Origin: Clostridia bacterium
Lineage (GTDB): Bacteria; Bacillota; Clostridia; Oscillospirales; CAG-272
Direction of reading: 5' to 3'
Assembly (NCBI GenBank): GCA_017457465.1
Contig: JAFTHJ010000182.1
Span: 1-5,295, forward strand
Length of the DNA stretch: 5,295 nt
Both the position numbers and the translations under genes were made by a program. The notes beneath the pieces are model-generated. The model ran no database searches and was not told the DNA's origin. It worked only from the letters and a program-made list of their open reading frames with translations. Below are positions 1 to 5,295 of the stretch, in pieces (position 1 is the first letter of the stretch; every line of letters starts with the position of its first letter).

Positions 1-39
1 ATATTTTTACTGAAATTTACTGTTTTTTCTGTTTTTTAC

Positions 40-68
40 TTGAAATCACTCTCAAATTGTAGTATAAT
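40..68 (+). promoter_or_regulatory. Sigma-A-type promoter for ackA
   Basis: A -35 box TTGAAA (40-45) and a perfect -10 box TATAAT (63-68) are separated by exactly 17 bases. This is close to the housekeeping consensus and predicts strong expression. Transcription would start near base 75, giving a leader of about 38 bases before the ackA start codon. The DNA upstream (1-39) is very T-rich and could act as an UP-like element. The promoter is read from sequence only and has not been shown experimentally. Confidence 0.8.
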
Positions 69-95
69 CAACTCATATATATTTTAATATTTCTT

Positions 96-100
96 GGAGG
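96..100 (+). promoter_or_regulatory. ackA ribosome binding site with long spacing
   Basis: GGAGG lies 12 bases before the ATG at 113, somewhat further than the usual 5-9 bases. The start is still secure because the protein begins directly with the conserved acetate kinase N-terminal motif (NAGSSSLK at residues 7-14) and no nearer in-frame start exists. Confidence 0.7.
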
Positions 101-112
101 AAAATAAACACA

Positions 113-1342
113 ATGAACGTACTTGTAGTAAACGCAGGTTCAAGCTCACTGAAGTATCAGCTTTTTGATACCAACACAGATGCGGTTCTCGCAAAGGGTA
201 TATGCGAACGCATAGGAATCGAGGGTTCCAAAATCGAACACAAAAACCTCATCAAGGAAAACAAGGCAGCCAAGGAGGTTCCTATGGCAGACCACTCTGT
301 CGCTATGCAGCTCGTAGTTGAGATGCTCACAGACGCAGAGGTCGGTTGCATTTCCAGCATGGACGAGATAGAGGCAGTCGGACACAGAGTAGTCCACGGC
401 GGCGCTTTCTTCTCCAAGTCTATTCTTCTCAGCGATGATGTTCTCGCAAAGCTCGAGCTTTGCCGCGATTTCGCTCCTCTCCACACAGGCGCACACATTA
501 TGGGAATCAAGGGATGCCTCGCGGTTATGCCCACAAAGCCCCAGGTTCTCGTTTTCGACACGGCTTTCCATCAGACAATGAAGCCCGAAGCGTATGTTTA
601 CGCTCTCCCCTATGAATACTATGAAAAGTACGGTATCCGCCGCTACGGTATGCACGGAACCTCTCACAGATACGTAAGCGCTGAAATGGCAAAGATTCTC
701 GGTAAGCCCATTGAGGAGACCAAGATAGTTACCTGCCATATCGGAAACGGCTCGTCTATCTCGGCAGTCAAGGGCGGATGCGTTATGGATACCTCTATGG
801 GATTCACTCCTCTCGCGGGAGTTGAGATGGGCACACGTTGCGGAGACATCGACCCCGCTATCGTTCCCTACATAATGGAAAAGGAAGGGCTTTCCACCGC
901 GGAGGTCAACGACGTTATGAACAAGAAGTCGGGCTTCCTCGGAGTTTCGGGCTTCTCGTCCGACTCGCGTGACCTTGAGGCTGCAATAAGCGACGGTCCC
1001 TCTAACCCCAACTATGAAAGAGCCGCTCTCGCGGTCAACATTCTCAAGCACAACATCAAGAAGTACATCGGCGCGTATACCGCTGTTATGAACGGTCTTG
1101 ACGCTGTAGTCTTCACTGCGGGTATCGGTGAGAACAACCCCCACCTGCGCGAGATAATCTGCGAGGATATGGAATATTTCGGAATCAAGATTGACAAGGA
1201 AGTAAACGCAAAGGCGCTTCGTCAGCCCAATGTTGTTAAGCTCTCTACCGACGATTCCAAGACCGCGGTTTACCTCATTCCCACAAACGAGGAGCTTGTT
1301 ATCGCAAAGGATACAGCCGCACTCGCAAGTGCCGCAAAATAA
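113..1342 (+). CDS. ackA: Acetate kinase
   Basis: This cytoplasmic ASKHA-fold kinase interconverts acetyl phosphate + ADP and acetate + ATP, the ATP-yielding last step of acetate fermentation, usually paired with phosphotransacetylase (Pta). The 409-residue length is normal for the family. Visible motifs are NAGSSSLK (7-14), GHRVVHGG (90-97, with the substrate-contacting Arg92), APLH (121-124), FDTAFHQTM (148-156, Asp149 being the expected catalytic Asp), YGMHGTSH (178-185, His181), HIGNGSS (209-215), GTRCGDIDPA (240-249, Arg242), GIGENN (337-342) and TNEEL (391-395, metal-ligand Glu region). Two stretches differ from the commonest form as I recall it: TGAH after APLH, where NPPN or NPAN is usual, and GTRCGD for GTRSGD. 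The key catalytic residues are all present, so an active enzyme is expected. The gene has its own promoter and terminator and appears monocistronic. No pta is visible here, although one could lie upstream. Butyrate or propionate kinase is less likely given the length and motif match. Confidence 0.97.
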   Translation: MNVLVVNAGSSSLKYQLFDTNTDAVLAKGICERIGIEGSKIEHKNLIKENKAAKEVPMADHSVAMQLVVEMLTDAEVGCISSMDEIEAVGHRVVHGGAFFSKSILLSDDVLAKLELCRDFAPLHTGAHIMGIKGCLAVMPTKPQVLVFDTAFHQTMKPEAYVYALPYEYYEKYGIRRYGMHGTSHRYVSAEMAKILGKPIEETKIVTCHIGNGSSISAVKGGCVMDTSMGFTPLAGVEMGTRCGDIDPAIVPYIMEKEGLSTAEVNDVMNKKSGFLGVSGFSSDSRDLEAAISDGPSNPNYERAALAVNILKHNIKKYIGAYTAVMNGLDAVVFTAGIGENNPHLREIICEDMEYFGIKIDKEVNAKALRQPNVVKLSTDDSKTAVYLIPTNEELVIAKDTAALASAAK

Positions 1343-1355
1343 TCCAAATTTTCCC

Positions 1356-1392
1356 GAGGCTGTTGCCAAAGCGCAACAGCCTCTGTTTTTTT
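1356..1392 (+). terminator. Intrinsic terminator of ackA
   Basis: A perfect 11-bp GC-rich stem (1356-1366 pairing with 1373-1383) with a six-base loop is followed, after TG, by seven T residues (1386-1392). It begins 13 bases after the ackA stop codon. There is no comparable T run on the opposite strand, so it should act only on plus-strand transcripts. It separates ackA from the plsY operon. Confidence 0.93.
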
Positions 1393-1472
1393 AATATTTT
1401 ATCACACCCCCGCTCAAAAATCAACAGAATATCGAGATTATTTAACAATAAGTAACTTTTTCGGTGTAGCTC

Positions 1473-1501
1473 TTGATAAAAGCCGCAAAATATGGTATAC
1501 T
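1473..1501 (+). promoter_or_regulatory. Extended -10 promoter for the plsY operon
   Basis: The -35 box is TTGATA (1473-1478) and the -10 box is TATACT (1496-1501), with a 17-base spacer. A TGG triplet (1493-1495) directly before the -10 box makes it an extended -10 element. Transcription would start around 1508. The stretch between the ackA terminator and this promoter (1393-1472) is AT-rich, and I see no gene or clear operator in it. Confidence 0.78.
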
Positions 1502-1513
1502 GAAGTGAATTGG

Positions 1514-1529
1514 GCTGTTTTGGAACAGC
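1514..1529 (+). other. Small inverted repeat in the plsY leader
   Basis: GCTGTT (1514-1519) and AACAGC (1524-1529) form a perfect 6-bp stem with a four-base TTGG loop, only a few bases downstream of the predicted transcription start. It could be a 5' mRNA-stabilising hairpin or a DNA operator half-site pair. There is no T tract after it, so it is not a terminator. A function is not established. Confidence 0.4.
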
Positions 1530-1551
1530 ACGGTTAAATCTGATTATTTAC

Positions 1552-1556
1552 GAGGT
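1552..1556 (+). promoter_or_regulatory. Ribosome binding site that fixes the plsY start
   Basis: GAGGT ends seven bases before the ATG at 1564. The reading frame stays open upstream to a TTG at 1510, but that codon sits at the predicted transcription start and has no Shine-Dalgarno sequence. The ATG at 1564 is therefore preferred. Confidence 0.8.
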
Positions 1557-1563
1557 TCAACTG

Positions 1564-2310
1564 ATGGAATTATTAGTCAATATTTTTAGATGGGGCGTTC
1601 CGAGAATGCTTATAGACAAATTCTCACTTTCGGAGGGCTGGACTATTGCTATTACCCTGATAGCCACGGTTATCTGTATCGTCGCTCCATATCTTCTCGG
1701 AAGTATGAATTTTGCTATCATCATTTCAAAAACGAGATATAAAAGCGATATAAGAAATTACGGAAGCGGAAACGCGGGTGCGACCAATATGATGCGTACC
1801 TTCGGCAAAGCCGCGGCGGGACTTACATTTCTCGGAGACGCGCTCAAGGCGTTCGCCTCGGGTATGATAGGCTATATCGTCCTTGGTCAGTACGGCGCTT
1901 ATATAGCGGGACTGTTCTGTATCCTCGGACATATGTTCCCGATATACTATAAATTCAAGGGTGGCAAGGGTGTTGTGACCGCGGCTATATCCGTACTTAT
2001 GTGCAACCCCATAGTCTTCCTTGTTCTGCTGGTTATCTTCGTTATAATCGTCGCTTGTACGAAATACATATCTCTGGCATCGGTTATGTGTATGCTTCTC
2101 TACCCCGTCATCCTTGACAGAATGGAAAAATGGATGAACGGATATACAGGAGCTTACGAAATTATCGCTATAATAACCGCGGCGCTCATAATCTTTATGC
2201 ACCGCGAGAATATCAAACGACTCTGGCAGGGCAAGGAGAGCAAGTTCTCCTTCAAGAAGAGCGTCAAGCCCTCGGATACCGATAAATCCTCGGACAAGGA
2301 AAGCAAGTAA
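1564..2310 (+). CDS. plsY: Glycerol-3-phosphate acyltransferase PlsY
   Basis: This integral membrane enzyme transfers an acyl chain from acyl phosphate (made by PlsX) to sn-glycerol-3-phosphate, giving lysophosphatidic acid, the first committed step of phospholipid synthesis in most Gram-positive bacteria. From the ATG at 1564 the protein has 248 residues. The three family motifs are present in order: GSGNAGATN (67-75), GHMFPIYYKFKGGKG (122-136) and HRENIKRL (213-220). A conserved-type Asp/Lys pair lies between the first two (D92, K95). Several hydrophobic segments fit a multi-pass topology, roughly 27-51, 83-120, 137-163, 166-183 and 196-212. PlsY proteins are usually around 200 residues. 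The extra length here is a 25-residue N-terminal stretch before the first helix and a charged Lys/Ser/Asp tail after about residue 223. The gene is first in a three-gene operon, and its stop codon overlaps the next start (TAATG). Confidence 0.95.
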   Translation: MELLVNIFRWGVPRMLIDKFSLSEGWTIAITLIATVICIVAPYLLGSMNFAIIISKTRYKSDIRNYGSGNAGATNMMRTFGKAAAGLTFLGDALKAFASGMIGYIVLGQYGAYIAGLFCILGHMFPIYYKFKGGKGVVTAAISVLMCNPIVFLVLLVIFVIIVACTKYISLASVMCMLLYPVILDRMEKWMNGYTGAYEIIAIITAALIIFMHRENIKRLWQGKESKFSFKKSVKPSDTDKSSDKESK

Positions 2311-3476
2311 TGGAAATAAACAAGGAAATACAGTCGCTCACAGAGCTTATTATCCTCTCGGCTCAAAAGCAGTCGCTCAAAAAAGCGGTGCTCTCAAAGC
2401 CGACAGATAAATCCCTCATAAGAGCGGTTATAACAGTAAGAAATATCGGCGGCGAAAATATGCTGCAGGTCGAGTTCTTCCACAAGGATAACAAAGCCAC
2501 ACATAAAAATATTCCTCTCTCGGATACAAACAAAACGCTTCCCGAGCTCTTCTCGGGCTTCTCACAGATAAATCTTATCTGTACCGTGGGAGAATGCGAA
2601 TTCAAGGTCTCCAAATCGGGCAACTGCGCTCTTATCGGCGGAAATAAGCTCCTTGCGGCGTTGAACGCCGACGGAGTGGCAAAAGTACAGGTGTATGGCA
2701 ACAACGTCCAAAAGAAGCATATTCTCGACGGCTCGGAGCCCTTCTTGAAGCTGCTCGGCATATCGGATTCAAACGGGCGCATATACGATAAAAAGCAGCT
2801 TAAATTCCGTCAGATAAACAGATTTGTCGAAATGATAAGAGATATCGAAAATCATCTCCCCAAGGGAGAGATTACGATATGCGACCTCTGTTGCGGAAAG
2901 AGCTATCTCTCATTCGCGGTATATCACTATTTCGCGAACGTACTGAAATATAATGTAAAAATGGTCGGCGTCGACCTCAAGCCCGACGTCGTCGCTTATT
3001 GCTCCGAGGTATCACAGAAGCTCGGTTTTGAGGGACTGCGCTTCGTCTGCGGAGATATTAACGATTTTGTGACAGAGGATATCCCCGACCTCGTCGTCTC
3101 TCTCCATGCCTGTGATACCGCAACCGATATCGTGCTTAACAAGGCTATGAGCTGGAACGCCAAGGTCATTCTGTCAACTCCCTGCTGTCACCATGAGCTT
3201 AACCACACGCTCAATTGCCCCACGCTCTCGTTCATCGCCGAGCATTCAATGCTCCGCCAGAAATTCTGCGACGCGGCTACCGACGCGCTCCGCCTCAAGC
3301 TCCTTGAGGCAAACGGATACCGTACGGCATCCCTTGAGCTTGTTGAGGATGCTCCCAAGAACATAATGCTCCGCGCGATAAAGCTCCCCGATTCAAAAAA
3401 GAATTCCGAGGCAGCACTCAAGGCGCGTGAGGAATATGAAGCGGCAAAAGCCTTTTTGCTTGGAACACAGAGGTAA
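2310..3476 (+). CDS. SAM-dependent methyltransferase, METTL25/PF13679-like
   Basis: This is a 388-residue cytoplasmic class I methyltransferase of unknown substrate. The C-terminal half carries the Rossmann SAM-binding pattern: motif I DLCCGKSYL (192-200), the acidic end of strand 2 in GVDLKP (220-225), GD at 248-249 and SLHACDTATD (264-273). These are followed by TPCCHHEL (290-297). LHAC followed by a Cys-Cys-His cluster is characteristic, as I recall, of the PF13679 group that includes METTL25 and GSTCD. KKQLKFRQINRF (161-172), just before the SAM domain, also fits that group. Residues 1-150 form a separate mixed alpha/beta region that I cannot assign; it could position an RNA or protein substrate, but that is speculation. 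Translation is probably coupled to plsY, since the start ATG shares one base with the plsY stop, and AGGA at 2297-2300 can serve as the ribosome site. Methyltransferase fold is near certain, the subfamily likely, the target unknown. Confidence 0.88.
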   Translation: MEINKEIQSLTELIILSAQKQSLKKAVLSKPTDKSLIRAVITVRNIGGENMLQVEFFHKDNKATHKNIPLSDTNKTLPELFSGFSQINLICTVGECEFKVSKSGNCALIGGNKLLAALNADGVAKVQVYGNNVQKKHILDGSEPFLKLLGISDSNGRIYDKKQLKFRQINRFVEMIRDIENHLPKGEITICDLCCGKSYLSFAVYHYFANVLKYNVKMVGVDLKPDVVAYCSEVSQKLGFEGLRFVCGDINDFVTEDIPDLVVSLHACDTATDIVLNKAMSWNAKVILSTPCCHHELNHTLNCPTLSFIAEHSMLRQKFCDAATDALRLKLLEANGYRTASLELVEDAPKNIMLRAIKLPDSKKNSEAALKAREEYEAAKAFLLGTQR

Positions 3477-3478
3477 AG

Positions 3479-4837
3479 ATGACCTATCATAACGCAGTAA
3501 AATACGTCAAAAGCGCCGCAAATCCCGTGCGCTCGGAGGGCGTTTCGGTCAAGCTTAACTATCTTTGCTCCTTGATTGGTGAGCCGCACAAAAGACTGAA
3601 TTATATCCGTATGGCGGGAAGTAACGGAAAGACGATTTGCTCGGCTATGCTCTCGTCGGTTCTTGTGAAATCGGGATATGACGTTTGCACACTCAATATG
3701 TCACCCGCCGACGACCTCAAGGAAAACATAAGATACAACACGAATCCTGTCTCTATAGAGGACTTCACAGAGCTTGTGAGTGAAGTACATACGGCTTATA
3801 ATACCCTCAAAAAAAGGCTTGAGGATGCGAGGGCTTCTATCGGTGAAGACGGAGAGGTCGCAGAGGAATACGCGGCTATCCCCCGCTCTCTCATAGACGG
3901 CTATCCGAAAACGGCAGAGCCTATGGGAAGCGAGATACTCCTTCTCTGCGCTCTGTTGCTCTGTCAAAGGCGCGGATGTAAGCTCTGTATAATAGAGAGC
4001 GCACACAACGAGGCAGACCCCTCCCTGTTTCTGAAGCCGCCATTTGCCGCCGTTATATGCGGAACAATACCGAGCGACGACCGCAAACAGATAACCAAGA
4101 TAAAATCCTATATAAGAAAGGGTGTCAGCGAGGTAGTAAGCGCACCGCAGGACACCTATGCCTATAAGATTATTTCAGACACCTGCGCAGCTATAAACTG
4201 CCGACTCACTGTCCCTGTGCGCTCCGCGCTGACAGTCAAGCAGCTCTCGCTTATGGGTACCTCTTTCGTGTATAACTCCGAAGCATATAAATTAAGCCTT
4301 TGCGGAAGATTCCAGACCGCAAACGCAATAACCGTTATAGAAACGGTGAAAATGCTGCGCCGTTACGGATACAACATTTCCACCGCCTCGGAAAAGCTGG
4401 GTATGGCAGATGTCAGAATCCCCTCAAGATTTGAGGTATTGTCTGTCAATCCCACCGTCATTGCCGACAGTACCTATAAGGACGAAGCCGTCGAGACGGT
4501 TTGCGAGTCTCTCTTTGATTTTTCCGAATATACAGGGCGATATATCTCGCTCTGTCTCCCCTGCGACGGACCGCTTATCGAGAATTATCTCAATATGCTC
4601 GAAGCGAGAGGATACACTGTCGTGCAGATATATACCGTCTGCCAGAACGAGGAAGAACAGGAGCGTCAGCTATCGAATATCAAAAAACGCTTCAAGGTCG
4701 TTTGCTTTAATACCGCAAAAGCGGCGTCAAAGCAAATGCTATCAGCACTATCCTCGGAGGATACCCTGCTCGTCTCGGGCAATAACGCCTTCACCGCAAA
4801 GCTTCGTCTTGAGATAATGCGCTATCTCGAATTTTGA
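3479..4837 (+). CDS. Divergent FolC-like / Mur-ligase-family protein
   Basis: The 452-residue protein follows the layout of folylpolyglutamate/dihydrofolate synthase. It has an N-terminal helix region, a P-loop MAGSNGKT (45-52), a SPADDLKENIRYNTNPVS stretch (75-92) matching the FolC 'SPH...ERI..N...I' loop, an IIE strand end (171-173), GRFQTANA (276-283, matching the 'G.HQ..NA' linker motif) and PSRFEV (315-320, matching 'PGRFE'). ATP binding is therefore plausible. Several catalytic stretches are altered. The usual GGRLDATN is absent after Glu173, DH becomes DD (200-201), and the C-domain DGAHNP is ADSTYK (329-334). About 30 extra residues lie near 105-150. It may ligate another amino acid or substrate, or be an inactive relative, so I do not assign folC. 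It starts 2 bases after the methyltransferase stop with AGAGG at 3469-3473, and is the last gene of the operon. Its end overlaps the convergent minus-strand gene by 16 bases. Confidence 0.82.
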   Translation: MTYHNAVKYVKSAANPVRSEGVSVKLNYLCSLIGEPHKRLNYIRMAGSNGKTICSAMLSSVLVKSGYDVCTLNMSPADDLKENIRYNTNPVSIEDFTELVSEVHTAYNTLKKRLEDARASIGEDGEVAEEYAAIPRSLIDGYPKTAEPMGSEILLLCALLLCQRRGCKLCIIESAHNEADPSLFLKPPFAAVICGTIPSDDRKQITKIKSYIRKGVSEVVSAPQDTYAYKIISDTCAAINCRLTVPVRSALTVKQLSLMGTSFVYNSEAYKLSLCGRFQTANAITVIETVKMLRRYGYNISTASEKLGMADVRIPSRFEVLSVNPTVIADSTYKDEAVETVCESLFDFSEYTGRYISLCLPCDGPLIENYLNMLEARGYTVVQIYTVCQNEEEQERQLSNIKKRFKVVCFNTAKAASKQMLSALSSEDTLLVSGNNAFTAKLRLEIMRYLEF

Positions 4838-5265
4838 GACTCCCTTTGGCGACAAGCTCTCCCCAGAATAGCGCAAATCGGGATACACAGTCCGAACCAA
4901 AGCAGAGAAAACGGAAAACATATCTGCCCGAACAGATTCATAGGAAGGTGCGAATAATCCCACACACGCCAGTCAAGCGCGAGATTAACTATGCACCCGC
5001 ATATAAATTCCACAGCAGTGATGATTCCCGCACCAACCGCGGCTCTCGTGATGAGACTTTTGCCTTTCATTTTTCTGTTTGAATGAAATATCGCAAACAG
5101 ACAGGTGCCGCCGCATATTGCCATACTCCAGTGTGAGTATCCGCGGCAGACCACTTCCATAAGATAATATCCACCCCCGCCGATAGCGAATAATGACGCG
5201 TCTCTTATGACCGCCTTTGCCGCCTCGGCGGGTGTTCTTTTCGTTTGTTTTAAAGTTGCGTTCAT
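4822..5265 (-). CDS. Small membrane protein, putative ABC-transporter type IV (PF06541-like)
   Basis: This 147-residue protein has about four membrane segments (near 23-40, 45-60, 73-97 and 111-135) and charged ends. It matches the pattern I know for the Firmicute family named 'putative ABC transporter permease' or CmpB-like: a glycine-rich stretch followed by a Glu and RGYSHWSM (26-48), GG at 52-53, ITAVEFICGCIVN (82-94) and VWDYSHLPMNLFGQICFPFS (101-120). The transport label comes from the family name. No ATPase or solute-binding gene is next to it, and the true role is unknown. The start at 5265 is preferred because a ribosome site lies just upstream. The frame also extends to an ATG at 5292, adding nine residues, close to the window edge. 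The gene converges on the plsY operon and its terminal 16 bases overlap the FolC-like gene. Its promoter would lie beyond the window. Confidence 0.88.
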   Translation of the reverse strand: MNATLKQTKRTPAEAAKAVIRDASLFAIGGGGYYLMEVVCRGYSHWSMAICGGTCLFAIFHSNRKMKGKSLITRAAVGAGIITAVEFICGCIVNLALDWRVWDYSHLPMNLFGQICFPFSLLWFGLCIPICAILGRACRQRESQNSR

Positions 5266-5271
5266 TTTATT

Positions 5272-5276
5272 CCCTC
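5272..5276 (-). promoter_or_regulatory. Ribosome binding site that fixes the membrane protein start
   Basis: On the minus strand GAGGG lies six bases before the ATG at 5265-5263. For the alternative ATG at 5292-5290 only three upstream bases are inside the window, so its ribosome site cannot be judged, but the internal site is well formed and the shorter protein begins with a typical short polar N-terminus. Confidence 0.72.
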
Positions 5277-5295
5277 GATAACTTATTTCCATATA

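Noticed and set aside
146..1369. Long 407-codon open frame antisense to ackA
   Set aside because: It lies almost wholly opposite a clear acetate kinase gene, its product is rich in Cys, Arg and Val with no recognisable domain, and it would start inside the ackA terminator. Codon bias of ackA explains it.
1393..1472. Possible small gene or riboswitch between the ackA terminator and the plsY promoter
   Set aside because: The stretch is about 80 bases, AT-rich, upstream of the promoter and without convincing paired elements or a start with a ribosome site.
1726..2202. Antisense open frame inside plsY
   Set aside because: Its product is low-plausibility (many His, Tyr, Arg, no motif) and fully opposite conserved PlsY motifs.
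4410..4817. Plus-strand 135-codon frame within the FolC-like gene
   Set aside because: It is a shifted frame of a gene with recognisable motifs. The product is rich in Ser and Arg with no domain.
3479..4837. Straight annotation as bifunctional FolC
   Set aside because: The fold-level match is good, but several family-defining catalytic stretches are replaced, so naming the enzyme would overstate the evidence.
4824..4840. Possible bidirectional terminator around CTCGAATTTTGAG
   Set aside because: The pairing is a short imperfect palindrome with no proper loop, and no T run follows on either strand.
4834..5082. Plus-strand 82-codon frame after the FolC-like gene
   Set aside because: It lies opposite the conserved core of the minus-strand membrane protein, lacks a ribosome site and has an Arg/Ser/Pro-rich composition typical of shadow frames.

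Overview
The window reads as ordinary chromosome from a low-to-intermediate GC Gram-positive anaerobe, most likely a Clostridia/Oscillospiraceae-type (Ruminococcus-like) gut or rumen bacterium. This is inferred from three things: GAGG-type Shine-Dalgarno sites with sigma-A-type promoters, an acetate kinase alongside the acyl-phosphate-dependent PlsY acyltransferase, and a PF06541-type small membrane protein common in Firmicutes. No rRNA or marker gene is present, so the lineage is a guess. I see no mobile element, CRISPR array, tRNA or phage signature.

Layout. (1) 40-1392 is a self-contained transcription unit: a near-consensus promoter (40-68), ackA for acetate kinase (113-1342) and a strong intrinsic terminator (1356-1392). 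(2) 1473-4837 is a second unit. An extended -10 promoter (1473-1501) and a short leader with a small hairpin precede three tightly packed genes: plsY (1564-2310), a class I SAM-dependent methyltransferase resembling the METTL25/PF13679 group (2310-3476, overlapping plsY by one base), and a divergent folylpolyglutamate synthase/Mur-ligase-like protein (3479-4837, 2 bases downstream). (3) On the minus strand, a small four-helix membrane protein of the 'putative ABC-transporter type IV' family (4822-5265) converges on the operon, and its last 16 bases overlap the end of the FolC-like gene.

How the genes fit together. AckA makes ATP and acetate from acetyl phosphate in fermentation. PlsY starts phospholipid synthesis by acylating glycerol-3-phosphate. 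The two downstream operon genes have no obvious link to lipid synthesis. The methyltransferase substrate is unknown. The FolC-like protein keeps the nucleotide-binding loop and overall order of the folate-ligase family, but several usually invariant active-site stretches are replaced. This conserved-looking but functionally unassigned pair is the most interesting content. The rest is housekeeping, and I found no convincing new system.
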